Below, in pieces: positions 44,752-56,171 of a stretch of DNA of 64,000 nucleotides (positions within the stretch are counted from its first letter, which is position 1; each line of letters opens with the position of its first letter). Source of the DNA: Paracamarosporium sp. OC-R06-R3 (taxonomy: Eukaryota; Ascomycota; Dothideomycetes; Pleosporales; Didymosphaeriaceae); the NCBI GenBank assembly GCA_019828545.1, contig JACVRA010000121.1, positions 188,547-252,546 of the forward strand, written 5' to 3'. The position numbers were made by a program, and so were the translations under genes. The notes beneath the pieces were generated by a model. The model searched no databases and was not told the DNA's origin. It worked only from the letters and a program-made list of their open reading frames with translations.

Positions 44752-46278
44752 TCACGCTCTCGCTTTCTGCATATCCCTCTTGATCTTCGCGCCTACAACC
44801 TCAATACTATCAATAAAAAACATCCGCTGCTTATCGTTTTGCCAAACAAGCACCCCGTTATCCTTTGCATACTGTACATAATCTCTATAATCCTTGTCAC
44901 TCGCAAAATCTCTCATCAAGAAGCCCGGGCTTGTTTCCATCCTTTCTCTCTCGTACTCCCATAGGCGGATCTGATCCATGACTGTTGGCGGCAAGAACGG
45001 TTTCGTCTTCTGCATCTGCGGATGAGCGTGTGTTTCGAGATATTCTATAATCTGCGCCGAGGTGATGCCGTAGGAGATGGCCCGTCCTATAGACTTGCGG
45101 GTTATCTTGCCCGAGACGAGGTTAGGGAAGCGAGAGCGCATGAGGGTGAAGAGGGAGAGGATGGCGATTTGGAGTAAACTATTAGTATACGCATAAATGC
45201 GGTAATTCGTCTCGATGATGATGAAGCCTTTGGAGGTAGAGCCACCTCCCATGGAGGATTGTGAGGATGTCGAGTTTGCGCCTTGTGAGAGGGCGCCGGT
45301 ATCAGAGGTCAAAGTTACGGCGAGACGGGTCGGGTAGAAGGTGGACGCTGATTTGTGGGATCGGTAGATTATACCGAACTCGGCAAGGTCTTCAAGCATT
45401 TGAAGCTGGGTTGCGGAGAGGGTTGCGGTGGAGTAATCCTGGCCGAGTTCAAGGGAGCCGAGCATGAAGAGAAAGTTGAGAATGTCGGTTTCTGACATTC
45501 TTTGCTGCGCGCAGTGACATGTCAGTGGTATATCTATGAAGAAGCGATCACGAGAGGTAATCTGGAGCGGGTAGACGAACCTGTGGAGCGTTCCTCAAGT
45601 AGGCGATGAGTAAGCTCCAGACTTGTGCGTTCGTATCCCTCAGCACAAACGTGAAGCCTTCTTGCGTGATGCGGGAATGATTGTAGAATCCCGCCAGCTG
45701 TAGCAAATTCTTGGTCCCCATGCCTATATCCTGCCCTCCTGGGTTCCTAAACCCCACGGTGCCTCCGACTAGGTAGAACAATATATTTTCCCACTGTCGC
45801 TGCGAGTAGCTGTCCAGAAAATCTATGCTAACCCTCCTCTCTTCGGTCTTGTTTGACGGAACACCAAAGGATCTGTGTGATCCACTGCCTTCAAGCGCCT
45901 GCCGCAGCGATAAAGCGAAGCTCTTGTATAGCTCGTACGAGAGCTGTCGTGCGTCATCTTGTTTTGCGACTATGATGTGTAGTTTCTCAAGGATCGACAT
46001 GGCGCCTCTCTTCGTTTGCGTGGATTCGGCACGGAACCATGCGTCTAGGTCGGCAGCGGGAAATGGCGCGGGCATGTACAGCAGGGCCATGACGATCGAT
46101 TTCGCTATATCTGAGTCAACCCTCATGTGTTGCGAAGAGTTGCAAGAAGCGTACCTAGATGCGGCAACATGCATCGGAAAATGGCTAGCACCGTCGAGGG
46201 CTGCTCATACAGCTTTCTATGCGTCTGCACAGGCAGCTGCTCGAGGTAATCGAGCGCCTGGAAGGACGAAGCCGACAT
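44752..46278 (-). CDS. TFB2: TFIIH core subunit TFB2 (p52/TFIIH subunit 4)
   Basis: Three exons (46278-46155, 46110-45581, 45504-44752) encode 468 aa, close to the family length. Introns are 44 and 76 nt, and joins restore Leu-Pro-His-Leu-Asp-Ile-Ala-Lys and Ala-Pro-Gln-Gln-Arg-Met. Recognisable blocks are the N-terminal Leu-Glu-x-Leu-Pro helix, the Thr-Asn-Ala-Gln-Val-Trp-x-Leu-Leu-x-x-Tyr-Leu block, the Phe-Ile-Ile-Ile-Glu-Thr-Asn-Tyr-Arg-x-Tyr-Ala-Tyr-Thr block, and the C-terminal domain that binds Tfb5. TFIIH opens promoters and performs nucleotide excision repair; this subunit regulates the XPB helicase. Divergent from the thioesterase gene over 273 bp. Confidence 0.95.
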
Positions 46279-46551
46279 CGTGCTTGATGTGGGCTGGGGC
46301 TGTAGGGACTACCGGGGTATCATGGTCTTGTGCCAGAGTCGTGAACAAACTATTTGTGTCGCGTGTGTCGCAGTCGCGGGTGAAAGAACGCAGCAAGTCC
46401 GCGACAGGGTCCGTTGACGTCGGCAAACGTGCCAAGGAATTCCGCTCCACCCCTCCGCGTCCGCTCCTTGCTCGCTGCGGCGGCTGGGTCACGAACTGCC
46501 GAGCGGAGCTCAACGTCACTTTTCCACGGCAAGTGAACAGACATTGCAAAG

Positions 46552-47331
46552 ATGCCTGCGTTGAAGTTTGTGCGATCTGTACGCCTATATACTTGTTTTT
46601 AATGAAACAACATTCAGTCTGATCAATTGAGTAGGTGTGGGAGTCCTTCCGTGCATCATCTGGTCTGGAACCGAGGTAAACCTGTCTCGTTATTGGAAAT
46701 GCATTACCAGCAAGCTTAGTCGACGGCAGGTTACTAGATGGAGTATGTTCTGAGAAGCAAATGTAATGCCAGGTGTATAAGTCTGACGTGTCACCTAGCT
46801 CAAAGTGACCTCCGCCGTCCCAGGTCGCGTTAGATTCGAACTCCCAATCGAGAAGTATCATACCGTCCGTCCATATCCTTTCATCCATCCCCTTTGAACC
46901 GTCCCCTGATAACTTCCAGAACCGATTGAACATTCTCCATGGCGGTACAATAGCCAGTATGGTCGACCTCGGTGGCTCCTTAGCCGTAGCCTCCCGTGGT
47001 CTCTTCGCAACCGGCGTCTCCACCGATCTCAACGTGACCTACCTCTCTTCCGGCGGCAAAATCGGCGATCTTGTCAAAGCGGAAGTATCATGCGACAAGT
47101 GTAAGTCTCTATTTTACCGCTTCCCAACTTCTATCTCTGTCAAGTTTTCTCAAGCAGGTTCATTGATATCACGCAGTCGGAAAAACCATGGCATTTACAT
47201 CTATCCAATTCAAGAACGCCAATGATGAAGTCTTTGCGCGTGGTAGCCACACGAAATTCATCGCACAGGCATGGAAAGATCCAAATAACATCACAGAAGA
47301 ACTATCGCCAAAGATAGAGAAGAAAGAGTGA
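46552..47331 (+). CDS. Hotdog-fold thioesterase, PaaI/ACOT13-like
   Basis: Six exons: 46552-46578, 46635-46675, 46730-46742, 46799-46864, 46920-47100 and 47177-47331, encoding 160 aa, the ACOT13 length. All joins keep the frame. The 13-nt third exon supplies Leu-Leu-Asp-Gly and has a CAG acceptor and GTATGT donor. The fourth intron uses a weaker GTCCGT donor. Motifs: Asn50-Arg-Leu-x-Ile-Leu-His56-Gly57-Gly58, with Asp64 as the expected catalytic acid, and a C-terminal strand with Ser-His-Thr-Lys-Phe. Family members hydrolyse acyl-CoA thioesters, often on or in mitochondria. The substrate here is unknown. Confidence 0.88.
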
Positions 47332-47724
47332 ATGTCGGCATGGTAAGCAAGAATATGCGAGTCCGTAAGAAGCGCAAAGGAGAGCATGTTTTCATAGATC
47401 CATTTATCTTTTACCCTTAGTCTGCGCAAAACAACAGTGCAACGGTGGCCACGTTTTCCAATCGACCATAGCCAGCCGTAACGAGACCATACAGAATGTA
47501 TATGGATACGGCCGGCTACCCCTTTGAAGCATTGCCGGCTGTGAACCAACGCCGAACTACCGTGCACTAACAATGACAAGAGATCCAGCATGATGCAGAG
47601 CTAGTTCGTCATTTCATTGCACAACTTCCGAAGCTATCTTTCCCTCTTGTTATGCATCTCGTCACATCATTCGTTATTTCATACTGAGGTTTCAATCCAC
47701 CACAGACTGTGGGCATGACTCCCT
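47332..47724. other. Convergent intergenic region
   Basis: 393 bp between the thioesterase and the Ser-rich protein gene, both 3' ends. No gene is seen. Confidence 0.5.
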
Positions 47725-50041
47725 TCAATGGTCCCCCTCCGATGATTCGAAGGTTTTGATAACCGTGAGATTACATTCAGTCAATCCGTTCGTCGACTCC
47801 AATTCTTCCGGATTCCAGCCCTTGCCTTTCAACAGATTTACAAAACTACTTTTTCGCGGTGTCATCTTTCGTATAGCGCGACCGAATGATCCTTGTTTGA
47901 AATTCCCATCAGTCGGCTTAGGATTCAGTGGAGGCAGGCCAGAAGAGGTGTTTAGTAGGTTGTGGTCCTGACGGTACTTGCGTTCGAATTCCTGATATCA
48001 CAATTAATGAAAGTCATAGCTATAGAAAATGATGCTGACTCACCCAAAGACTGTCTGCCGCCTGGTGGGAGAGGCACAGATCCCTAAGCTGAAGAAAGAT
48101 GTGACATGCCGCTAATTCCTCCTGATGTATGTTACAGTGCGCAAGCGGTCCTCCTATGTAATATCCAGGATCTAGCTCGACTTGCATCGCCTCAGTCCGC
48201 CATTGATCGTAACGTGATTGGAAACGGCCGGCCCAGTATAATGCTGGCATATACTCTTTCACCTGTGTAGAAATACCAATGTCAGCAATGTCCAAGATTT
48301 GTGTGGTCTTCGCAGACCGCTGGTCATCAGACTTGGCTGCAAAAAAGAGTGAGGCACCAAGTGTGCGTCTAGACGTAGGTACTTGAACATTTGAATCTGA
48401 CTTGCTTTGCGGTAAGAGTGATTTGCTACTTCGTGGGACTTCTTCGATGGAGTTGGCTTCTTGTCTGTCACGGAATGCGGAAGTAGCGGGAGCCGCAGCG
48501 ACTGAGCTATCGTCTGAGCACAATCTAGTCTTCGCAAATTCTTGTAATTGTACGTTCGTCTCGCCTGAAAGTATTGTTGTAGTGTTCAATGATCCAAATG
48601 TTGGGACAAGCATAGGCAGGGACACACTCTTATACTTCTCCGGAATCGGGGGCACAGGTGGAACATCTTCAAGTCTATCATATATAGAGAAATGAGGGAA
48701 TCTCACCTCATTGTTCACTCCAGCTTGCGAGCGCGCCAACATACGGTTACCCATCCGCTTATACGGCGTGGAGAACGTGCGTATACGGAGATTTTTCTCT
48801 GTATTTGCTCGAGGCAACGACAATCGAGCAGATGCAAGCTCCATCCTCACTGAAGTAGTCGGATTCACAGGCTCAAGCAGGCGACTCTGCGCAAAATTAC
48901 TTCCTTTTGAAGTGTGCAGCGAGCCCATGGAATGAAGTGGGCTTAGCTTCCTAGGGAAAGCTCGCTGGGCCGCCAAAGGTGTTTGGGAGACGGTCTGTGA
49001 ATTTTTGCGTTTGTATGAACCTGGTGGTGTGGTACAAGCTTCTTGTTTGCTTCGAGTCGACGCATTGGAAGGACCGACCGACCGTCTCTTCGATGCGATC
49101 GTAGGAGTCATCAAATCCACCTTTCTAGAGGGATGCGGTGAGTGTTCCTGAATGTTGGACAATCTCTTGACGTGCCGGTGGGGAAAAGGAGTTGAGTTTT
49201 CTTTCAAGTTTGATCTTTGAGATGCTACAATACCGGACGACCTGTGTTGACTCGATTTTCGGGGCGGGGCGAAGTTAGTGGAGCAGGTCGAGTGTGCTGC
49301 TTTCACCAGATTCGGTGTTGTGTAGGACCTCACAGGCGAAGGTTTCGAAGGAGATTGGGTTTCCACTTCAGCGAAGGCATTTCCAGCAGCTACGTGCTTC
49401 GCTTTCCGGGTTGTAAGGCTCGGGTGATACTGACGAGGGCTCGATTTTCGGTGTGTTGTAGCGGAAGGCTCAGGCGATGGGATCTTCGTGGAGGTGGCGC
49501 GAACTTTCTCTTCGAGCACGAAAGTAGAAGGACGTGGCGCGAGTGCCAAGTTGTGCTCAACTACTGACGTCCCAGATTCAACCTGACTGAGGCGTGGAAT
49601 GAAGCTCATCGTACGCGACTGCGGTAATTGCTTAGGTGTAACATCTGGCTCGAAGTTTCTTTGCGAGCTCACCTGGTTCTCCGGCGTCACCTTGCGTACC
49701 GCTGGGTTGCCGTAAGAAGATGAGTTACGCGTCGAAGACAATAGCTTTATCGATTCGTGTGGGTGCGGAACGTCCATGGCGCTGGCCAGATTGTTTGGGG
49801 GTAGTGAAGGACGCACCGGCGTGGTCCTGCGCTGCGAGAGAGAAATGAGAGACAAACCATGACTGAGCTTTCGACGAAACCTGCTCGCACTGGTACTCTC
49901 GTCTCCATCGAGCGGCTGGTGGACCGCTGGCTTCTCTTTGCGGCCGACCATTTTCGACTGCTTCTCGTCACTCAAGACATGGGCCGCTTCCCACCACGAG
50001 CGAATTTCCTCGAATTTGTGGCGATCTGGATAAGTCAACAT
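47725..50041 (-). CDS. Ser/Arg-rich protein of unknown function
   Basis: Main model: exons 50041-48044 and 47991-47725, 754 aa. The 52-nt intron has GTGAGT and ATCAG, joining Ser-Leu-Trp to Glu-Phe-Glu. Most of the protein is disordered, rich in Ser, Arg, Lys, Thr and Pro, with many Arg-x-x-Ser sites. The C-terminal 170 residues look folded, including Tyr-x-Pro-Ala-Leu-Tyr-Trp-Ala-Gly-Arg-Phe-x-Ser-Arg-Tyr-Asp-x-Trp-Arg-Thr-Glu and an acidic end. The N-terminus is uncertain: a GTAAGT donor at 50084 follows an ATG-started 23-codon exon (50153-50085). That exon can join in frame at 50008 only through a rare GAG acceptor. Family not recognised. Confidence 0.75.
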
Positions 50042-50153
50042 GGTTTCAATGCGGAAACGCGGGGGATAAAGATGAGGCACTTACAGCAATGGGCGTGGCA
50101 CAGGAGCTGTGTTGGTGTGGAGGTGCGAGGTCGAAGAGGCAGTAGCGATACAT

Positions 50154-50460
50154 TTCAATGTAAACAGCACTAGGGTGATCGCTCTCTCACAAACAGGAAG
50201 GTACGGTACGAAGGCGCCAGTCCGACTGACTTACATTCAAACCGGTCTATTGCAGTCCAGTGCCAGCCGATTATGCCTGTTGGATAGTACATCCATTCGT
50301 GGATAGTCACATACATCTATTATGCGCAAGGCCGAAAATGCAAGAAGCGTGGTTGATAGGGACAATGCAAATGAGAATTATGAGAGAGGGTATCTAACAT
50401 CCACATACCGTACCGTGAGCGCCATGTCAAGCATGCAAAACCAATCCCACAAGCAACATT
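50154..50460. other. Intergenic region, Ser-rich gene / TOF1
   Basis: About 307 bp (about 420 bp if the shorter start is used). It holds the promoter of the Ser-rich protein gene and the TOF1 3' flank. Nothing else is seen. Confidence 0.45.
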
Positions 50461-53400
50461 TTACTCCGAATCACTATCGATGACAAATCCGGCTCTCATA
50501 GTTCTGGCAGCAGGCCGCCGAACAGCGACAATTTCATCTTCATCATCGTCGTCTGCGTCTAGCATCGTTGTATCGTTGTTGTGCAATGAGGTAGGTGCTC
50601 TCAGCTTAGTTGATATGTCAGCAGCACCGACAAGTTGAGAGGATAGAGGCGTATCGGTAGCCTCGTCGTCGCTATCTAGCTCCACCTGCCTCTCTTCTGA
50701 TAAAGCTCTGCTGCTAGCACTCTCCTCACTTCTACCCCCTGCCTCTTCAACCTCACTCTCATCTGAGTCAAACGGGCCTGATCTCTGTTTGGGAGGGGTC
50801 TTTCTTTTCTTGCTTCCTTCTGCTGTCACTTCATCTGCTTTCCTCTTCTTCGACAAGGCAGGCTCCATGCTGCCTAAAATGAGTGACTGCGCGATGTTTG
50901 CCCTAGTCTGCGCTCGCAGCGCTTCTTCTCTTGCAAAGAACGCTGCGTCCGCTTCCGGATCGTCTTCGTCGTCGGAATCATGAACAAACATCGTGCTTTT
51001 GACTTTGAGCTGCTTTTCGATCTCTCTTTGACGTCGAGCATTCGCTCTTTCCTGCTTCTCTTCATCATCAAGCTCGACTGGCGTACGCGCCCGCCTACGA
51101 CGCTTGAGCACTTTCTTCCCACTCCCATCAGCCCTCCTTGCAGTCGGCTCGTCTAAGGCATATTCTCCACGATCTTCACCAGAACCATGATCAATGCCAT
51201 CGTCATCGTCATCGTCGTCCCAGTCTACTCGACGGACCGAACGTCGTGCTGCCGCTGCCTTACTGCGCAACATGTCCTCAGGGCCTTTGCCGTTATCGTA
51301 CGCCGGAGGATCGAATTCGTATTTGCGGATAAGTTCGATTGATTCTTCTAACTCTGCGGATGTTAGGAGAGATGGTATCACCCAGGTCGCATCGACATCG
51401 TCGTTGGCGCCTAAACGAGTAAAGCCCACAAGGGTCAAGAGAAGACGAAGTTTGTTATCTTTGAACATCGCCACACGACGCTCCTCATTGTCAGATTTGA
51501 TTACTGTAAATGATCAGCGAAAGTATCACATCGACGAATGTTTGAACTTACAGATAGATGGTGGCCTTGAAGCCTCTGCCTCTTCATGATCGACCGAGGC
51601 TTGTCCTTCATGGTTTGCTGCTGCTGCTGCTACTTCTTTCTGGGCTTCTTGCATATCCTCCCATGCTTTTCGCTCCTCCACAGCAGAAGTCAAGATTTCT
51701 CGTACCCAGCGCAAAGCATCAGATTTTTGTTGGTTGACGAGTACACCTACGGCTACGCCAATCTGCTCAGGCTTTTCCATACCAGGTTTAACTTCAAGTT
51801 CAGCAGGAGCACGTGGTGTCCTTGTGGGCAGCTCTCGGTCATATCCGTGTTCCAGGAAGAATATCGTTTGCGGAATTTTGCCAAAGAGCATCTCCACAAC
51901 GAGCTCTGGTCTATCCTGCATTCGTTTCACAACCGTTCGGAAGAAATGTCTCACAAACTCTTCCCACTCTTTGAACGATGGCGAATCCGGATCCAAGCCT
52001 TCCGGGCCTTTGATCATTTTGTTGAAAAGCTGAAGTATGTCCACACGGCACAACAATATGCCAAGCTCCATCTTGAAAGCTACCCTGTGAAAGAATCGGT
52101 GCGCTCGTTTTAGCTGATCAGTGTCCAGCTCATTGTAGTACTTGGTGAAAGCGACAAACGTATTGACACTACTTTGATTGGTGAACTTCGCTGCGAATCG
52201 TGAAAAGTCGAACTTGCGTTCTGATACTGTTTTTTGTGCTGCTGCGAGCTCTTCTGTTTCCGAGACGTGACCATCCCGTTCCCCCTCTTCCCCTTGGGCT
52301 TCAGCTTGCTTCTTACGGATCTTTCGGGCGCGCCTTTTTGACCGGACTTGCATGTCAACGTTTTGTTTCGAATAGCGCTCCAACATGCGTAGGAAGACGT
52401 GCGCAAGTTCTGTGACGGCGTCAAGATAACCGAATCCTTGGTCTTTGTACGACCGCAGAGTGTGCACTATTCGGTCATGCGTAGACTCTTCGTAGAAAAT
52501 CCGATTTTGTATATTCTCGGCAATCTCCTGATCGTCTTCTACGGCCGATTCGGACATTTCCTGTACTGTGAGCAAGATCTGCGTGAAGCACTTCATACCA
52601 GCATTAAGATCTTGCCATGCCTTTTCATCTTCGCTTTTCTGCAGGAATCGGTTCATTAAGATGAAAGTTTCTTGGTTCATTACCTCCGCCACCAATCCAT
52701 AGCTCTCATCTTCTGCGCTCAGTACTTCATTACTCTTCGAGCCAGCAGCCTTTTCTTTTATGGTGCGCCGGCGAGCACATTCTGCCCGGAGAAACCATGA
52801 TACCAGATAGAAGAATTGCCGTGAATGTCGTGTTTCCACACGTTCCGTTTCTCGCTCGATGGCTTTCCTCAAATGGAGGAAGAGCGGATTAAATGAGGAG
52901 TCTAAGAACTCTTCAACGAAGGTTTTAATGAGTCCACGCGCAGAAGAAGTGAGAGGGACCGGTAAATCAAACTCTTCACGCTCCTGCTCACTATCTGTTT
53001 TGCGTCCTGGGCGCTTCGGTTTGTTCCATTTTTTAGTTGTATCCATCTTTTGCATGCTCTTTTGTGCTTTGCCGAGCACGTCTTGCCCAGATATCGTTGA
53101 AACTTGATCGTCGTCACCACGCTTGAGCCAAATCATGGTACCGAATCTGTTGTGACGTGATGGGGCATATCGTGCGTATCCAGCGAGCATCGACTTCTCT
53201 TTCTGAATCAGACTCCTGAGCTCGTCTGTATTCTTGCTCTTGAGCTTTTTCTCCTCCATGAATAGCTTCTCTGCGTCAATGCCTTTGAGCAGGTAAAACA
53301 AGATCTCTAGTATGATGACGTCCTGCGAAACAAAGTCTTCTCCGATACTTGAGGCGACACTAAGCACGACCTGGAAGATGTCCTGCTGGTGGAAGGTATC

Positions 53401-54141
53401 GATCACTGCTGACCGGGAGACCTCCGCCTCGTCTATATCCATTGGTACGCTTTTAGGCGGCGAAAGCATAACGACGTTTCGGATGAAGTATAAAGCGATG
53501 CGAACAATGCCTTCATCTCGAGGCGTTCGCTCGCGAAGTGGTACAGCTATTGAAGGAAGAGCGATGCGAACCGCAGTCTGTAGAATCCTAGCGCGATCAT
53601 ACTGCAGTATCGCACGCTTGTACCCGATTTGTGCCAGCTGAATATACGGCCCATGGCGGTGGTGGTTTACGGTTGCTTCGACGGGATCGATCTCGAATGG
53701 CCACGTCAAAGGCACCAGAAGTTCCACTGCGCGACGTCAGCATGCCGGTTCTTCACACTATACCAAATTCCGTACATGTCGCAACAGCAAGTTTATGCTT
53801 TAACCGATCGTCCGTCACCTTTGTGGATACCTTTGCGAGGATCTCCAGCAGGTCGCCCTTGACCAGGTTCGCCTCGGCCATGCAACGTGCCACATCGCGA
53901 CGATTCAATTGTCCGTCTGCAAATTTGAGCCATTTTCGCAGGTCTTTCAGGCAGAGAAGGGCGTCGTCTCCGAACGAGTATGTGCTATCGTCGCCGATAC
54001 CACCGAGCTACGCCAATATTAGTACAAGCATCAATACATAGCAGACGTACATACAGCAGTGATCAGACTATACACATGAGCGCGGATCTCAGGGTCCACG
54101 GGATCTTTCGCCCACTCGTCCAGCGTGGTTTGTTGGGCCAT
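50461..54141 (-). CDS. TOF1: Fork-protection complex subunit TOF1/Swi1 (Timeless)
   Basis: Four exons (54141-54055, 54007-53776, 53726-51552, 51503-50461) encode 1178 aa. Introns are 47, 49 and 48 nt, and frames join at Thr-Ala-Leu-Gly-Gly-Ile, Ala-Thr-Leu-Glu-Leu-Leu and Ser-Ile-Leu-Ile-Lys. The TIMELESS domain begins at the Leu-Gly-Gly-Ile-Gly-Asp-Asp motif. It includes Leu-x-Asp-Leu-Arg-Lys-Trp-Leu-Lys, Glu-Leu-Leu-Val-Pro-Leu-Thr-Trp-Pro and Asp-Val-Ile-Ile-Leu-Glu-Ile-Leu-Phe-Tyr-Leu-Leu-Lys-Gly. The C-terminal 300 residues are acidic and Lys-rich. With Csm3/Swi3 it pauses and stabilises stalled replication forks and signals to the S-phase checkpoint. Divergent from the dehydrogenase over 265 bp. 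Confidence 0.95.
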
Positions 54142-54406
54142 TGTTGTGGTTGACGTTCGCACCTTCAGGTTGGTGCCCCCGATAACTTTGGACGCGTCGC
54201 GCGTACGCGTAAAGTGCACTAGTGTGCGCAAAGATGGAAAACGCGCCACGGCGCGGGGGCTGGAAAACGGTCGGCCGGTTCTGGACGTCATGCCTCGGTC
54301 GCGGCTTCCCTCGGCGCTTTCCCCACAAAGTCCGCACGAAGCTCCAGCTTCACATGTTTCTCCAAAACTTCCAACATTTCACAGCTGTGTAAGACGCGCT
54401 CAAGCC

Positions 54407-55470
54407 ATGATCTCAGCAGCTTCTAGGCGAATAGTCGGGTCCGTGGTGAAGAAGCAATGCCGTAGCTTCAGCTCAACATCCGCTGTTGGCGCTGCGGCCG
54501 AAGTCAAGAAGCTTGGTGTGATTGGAGCTGGCCAGATGGTACTCCATGATTGAATACGTTGCAAATGCGCAGGTAACTGACAGGTGCAGGGTCTCGGCAT
54601 CGCGCTTGTGGCATCGCAAAAAGCCAACGTTCCTGTGCGATTGGTCGACACGTCGCAAGCATCCATCGACAAAGGCTTGAAGTTCGCGGACAAGTTGCTT
54701 GAAAAAGATGTTGGCAAAGGGAGGATATCCAAAGAAGATGCTACAGCAACCAGGGAGCGCCTGACACCTAGCACAAAGCTTGAGGATCTCTCAGACGTCG
54801 ACTTCGTAATAGAAGCTGTCCCCGTTCGTTCGCCGACCTTACTTACCCGGCTGTATGCTCATTCTGCCCGCAGGAAATCCCGGACCTGAAGTCGAAGATT
54901 TTTGCCCAGCTCGCGCAAATATGCCCATCACACGCTATTCTCGCGACGAACACATCTTCAATATCCATTACGAAGATCGCAGCTTCTACTACGAAGGACC
55001 CTACCGATCTATCGGCCTCCTCGCGGGTTATTAGTACCCATTTCATGAATCCCGTCCCTGTGCAAAAAGGCGTAGAAATCATAACCGGATTACAAACTTC
55101 CGAAGCTACGCTCGAAACCGCCCTCGAGCTCTGCAAACGGATGGGCAAAATTCCTTCTACGAGTACAGACTCGCCTGGTTTCCTCGCAAATCGCATCCTG
55201 ATGCCGTACATCAATGAAGCAATCATCTGCTTAGAAACAGGCGTAGGCAAGAAGGAAGATATTGATAGCATCATGAAGAATGGGACCAATGTGCCTATGG
55301 GACCGCTGCAATTGGCCGATTTTATTGGTATCGATACTTGTCTTGCGATCATGCAGGTATTGTACAATGACACAGGAGATTCAAAATATAGGCCTGCAGT
55401 GCTACTTAAGAAGATGGTGGATGCTGGGTGGTTAGGTAAGAAGACCGGTAAAGGTTTCTATGATTACTAG
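54407..55470 (+). CDS. Mitochondrial 3-hydroxyacyl/3-hydroxybutyryl-CoA dehydrogenase
   Basis: Three exons (54407-54538, 54590-54823, 54874-55470) encode 320 aa. Introns are 51 and 50 nt; the second uses a GTTCGT donor. An Arg/Ser-rich presequence (about 1-30) precedes a Rossmann fold with Gly40-Ala-Gly-x-Met-Gly45. A Glu-Ala-Val-Pro-Glu block, the catalytic Ser-Thr-His-Phe-Met-Asn-Pro-Val-Pro motif and Asp-Ser-Pro-Gly-Phe-x-x-Asn-Arg follow. The C-terminal helical domain ends Lys-Thr-Gly-Lys-Gly-Phe-Tyr-Asp-Tyr. It oxidises 3-hydroxyacyl-CoA with NAD+, probably in mitochondrial beta-oxidation or butanoate metabolism. Chain-length preference cannot be read from sequence. Confidence 0.94.
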
Positions 55471-56171
55471 AGTAACGCATCGGATTGTTGCCGCATTATC
55501 GCTCCCGTGTTCCAGGATCACTGCCGTTGTGCGCATAGAAGCTCATGCACATTCTTCGGTGAGGACACGCACCGCTAGTCTATCTCTCTGTGCATCAACC
55601 GGCCTGTATTTTCTCTTTCCTCTGCCATGCTCCTCTGGGTCATACTTCCGAAACGACTCACGTTCTTTCTACCAAAGCAGGGCGCTTATAACAGACAGGT
55701 GCGCTGCGGACGCTGGCATGTCGTGTTAGGTAACTTTCGTTCTTAATTAGAAGCTATGGATCCACTCATGCCGAGTGTGCCCGCGAGTCCTGTATAGTAT
55801 AAGTGAAAGGAAAGTGTGGCTTGGCTGGGGATCGGCGATGCCTCGGCTCTTGCTACGAGACGGATCAGATTAGGTCGGTGTATCTTCCATCGGTTGCAGT
55901 CTATCGTGCATGCTCTTCAGTGCAGTCACGATTTGATCGTGACTGTTCCCTCTTTGTTAGGGAAAGCTGCGTCATGGATGTGGCCGGCAAAGGCATCTGA
56001 AATAGCGGGGCTCCGGGAGCCGCGAGAGCTGAGTAACCAACGACATCACCGCCCCCGATTCGGGCAGCTCCTTCAAGCTCTGTCTCACACGACCGCCGCA
56101 CACCTGGCCTCTCAATCTCTCTACTGTTTCTTACATATAGTTGATTTTGAGGAGAGAGAGATTCCTTTAAG
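55471..56171. other. Intergenic region with hairpin
   Basis: About 700 bp between the dehydrogenase and the TB2/DP1 gene. It contains a perfect 10-bp inverted repeat at 55923-55945 and the downstream promoter. No gene is seen. Confidence 0.5.
55923..55945. repeat. 10-bp inverted repeat with 3-nt loop
   Basis: Arms 55923-55932 and 55936-55945 are exact reverse complements around TTG. The repeat lies about 225-250 bp upstream of the TB2/DP1 start codon, possibly in its promoter or leader. Confidence 0.85.

Noticed and set aside
45825..47032. Long frames at 45825-46622 (plus) and 46217-47032 (minus)
   Set aside because: Shadows of TFB2 exons and of the thioesterase exons, which are supported by conserved motifs and splice sites.
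48660..48720. Apparent 32-nt GTGAGA...ATAG intron inside the Ser-rich gene
   Set aside because: Too short for a spliceosomal intron here, and the unspliced reading through Ser-Ile-Tyr-Asp is continuous and sensible.
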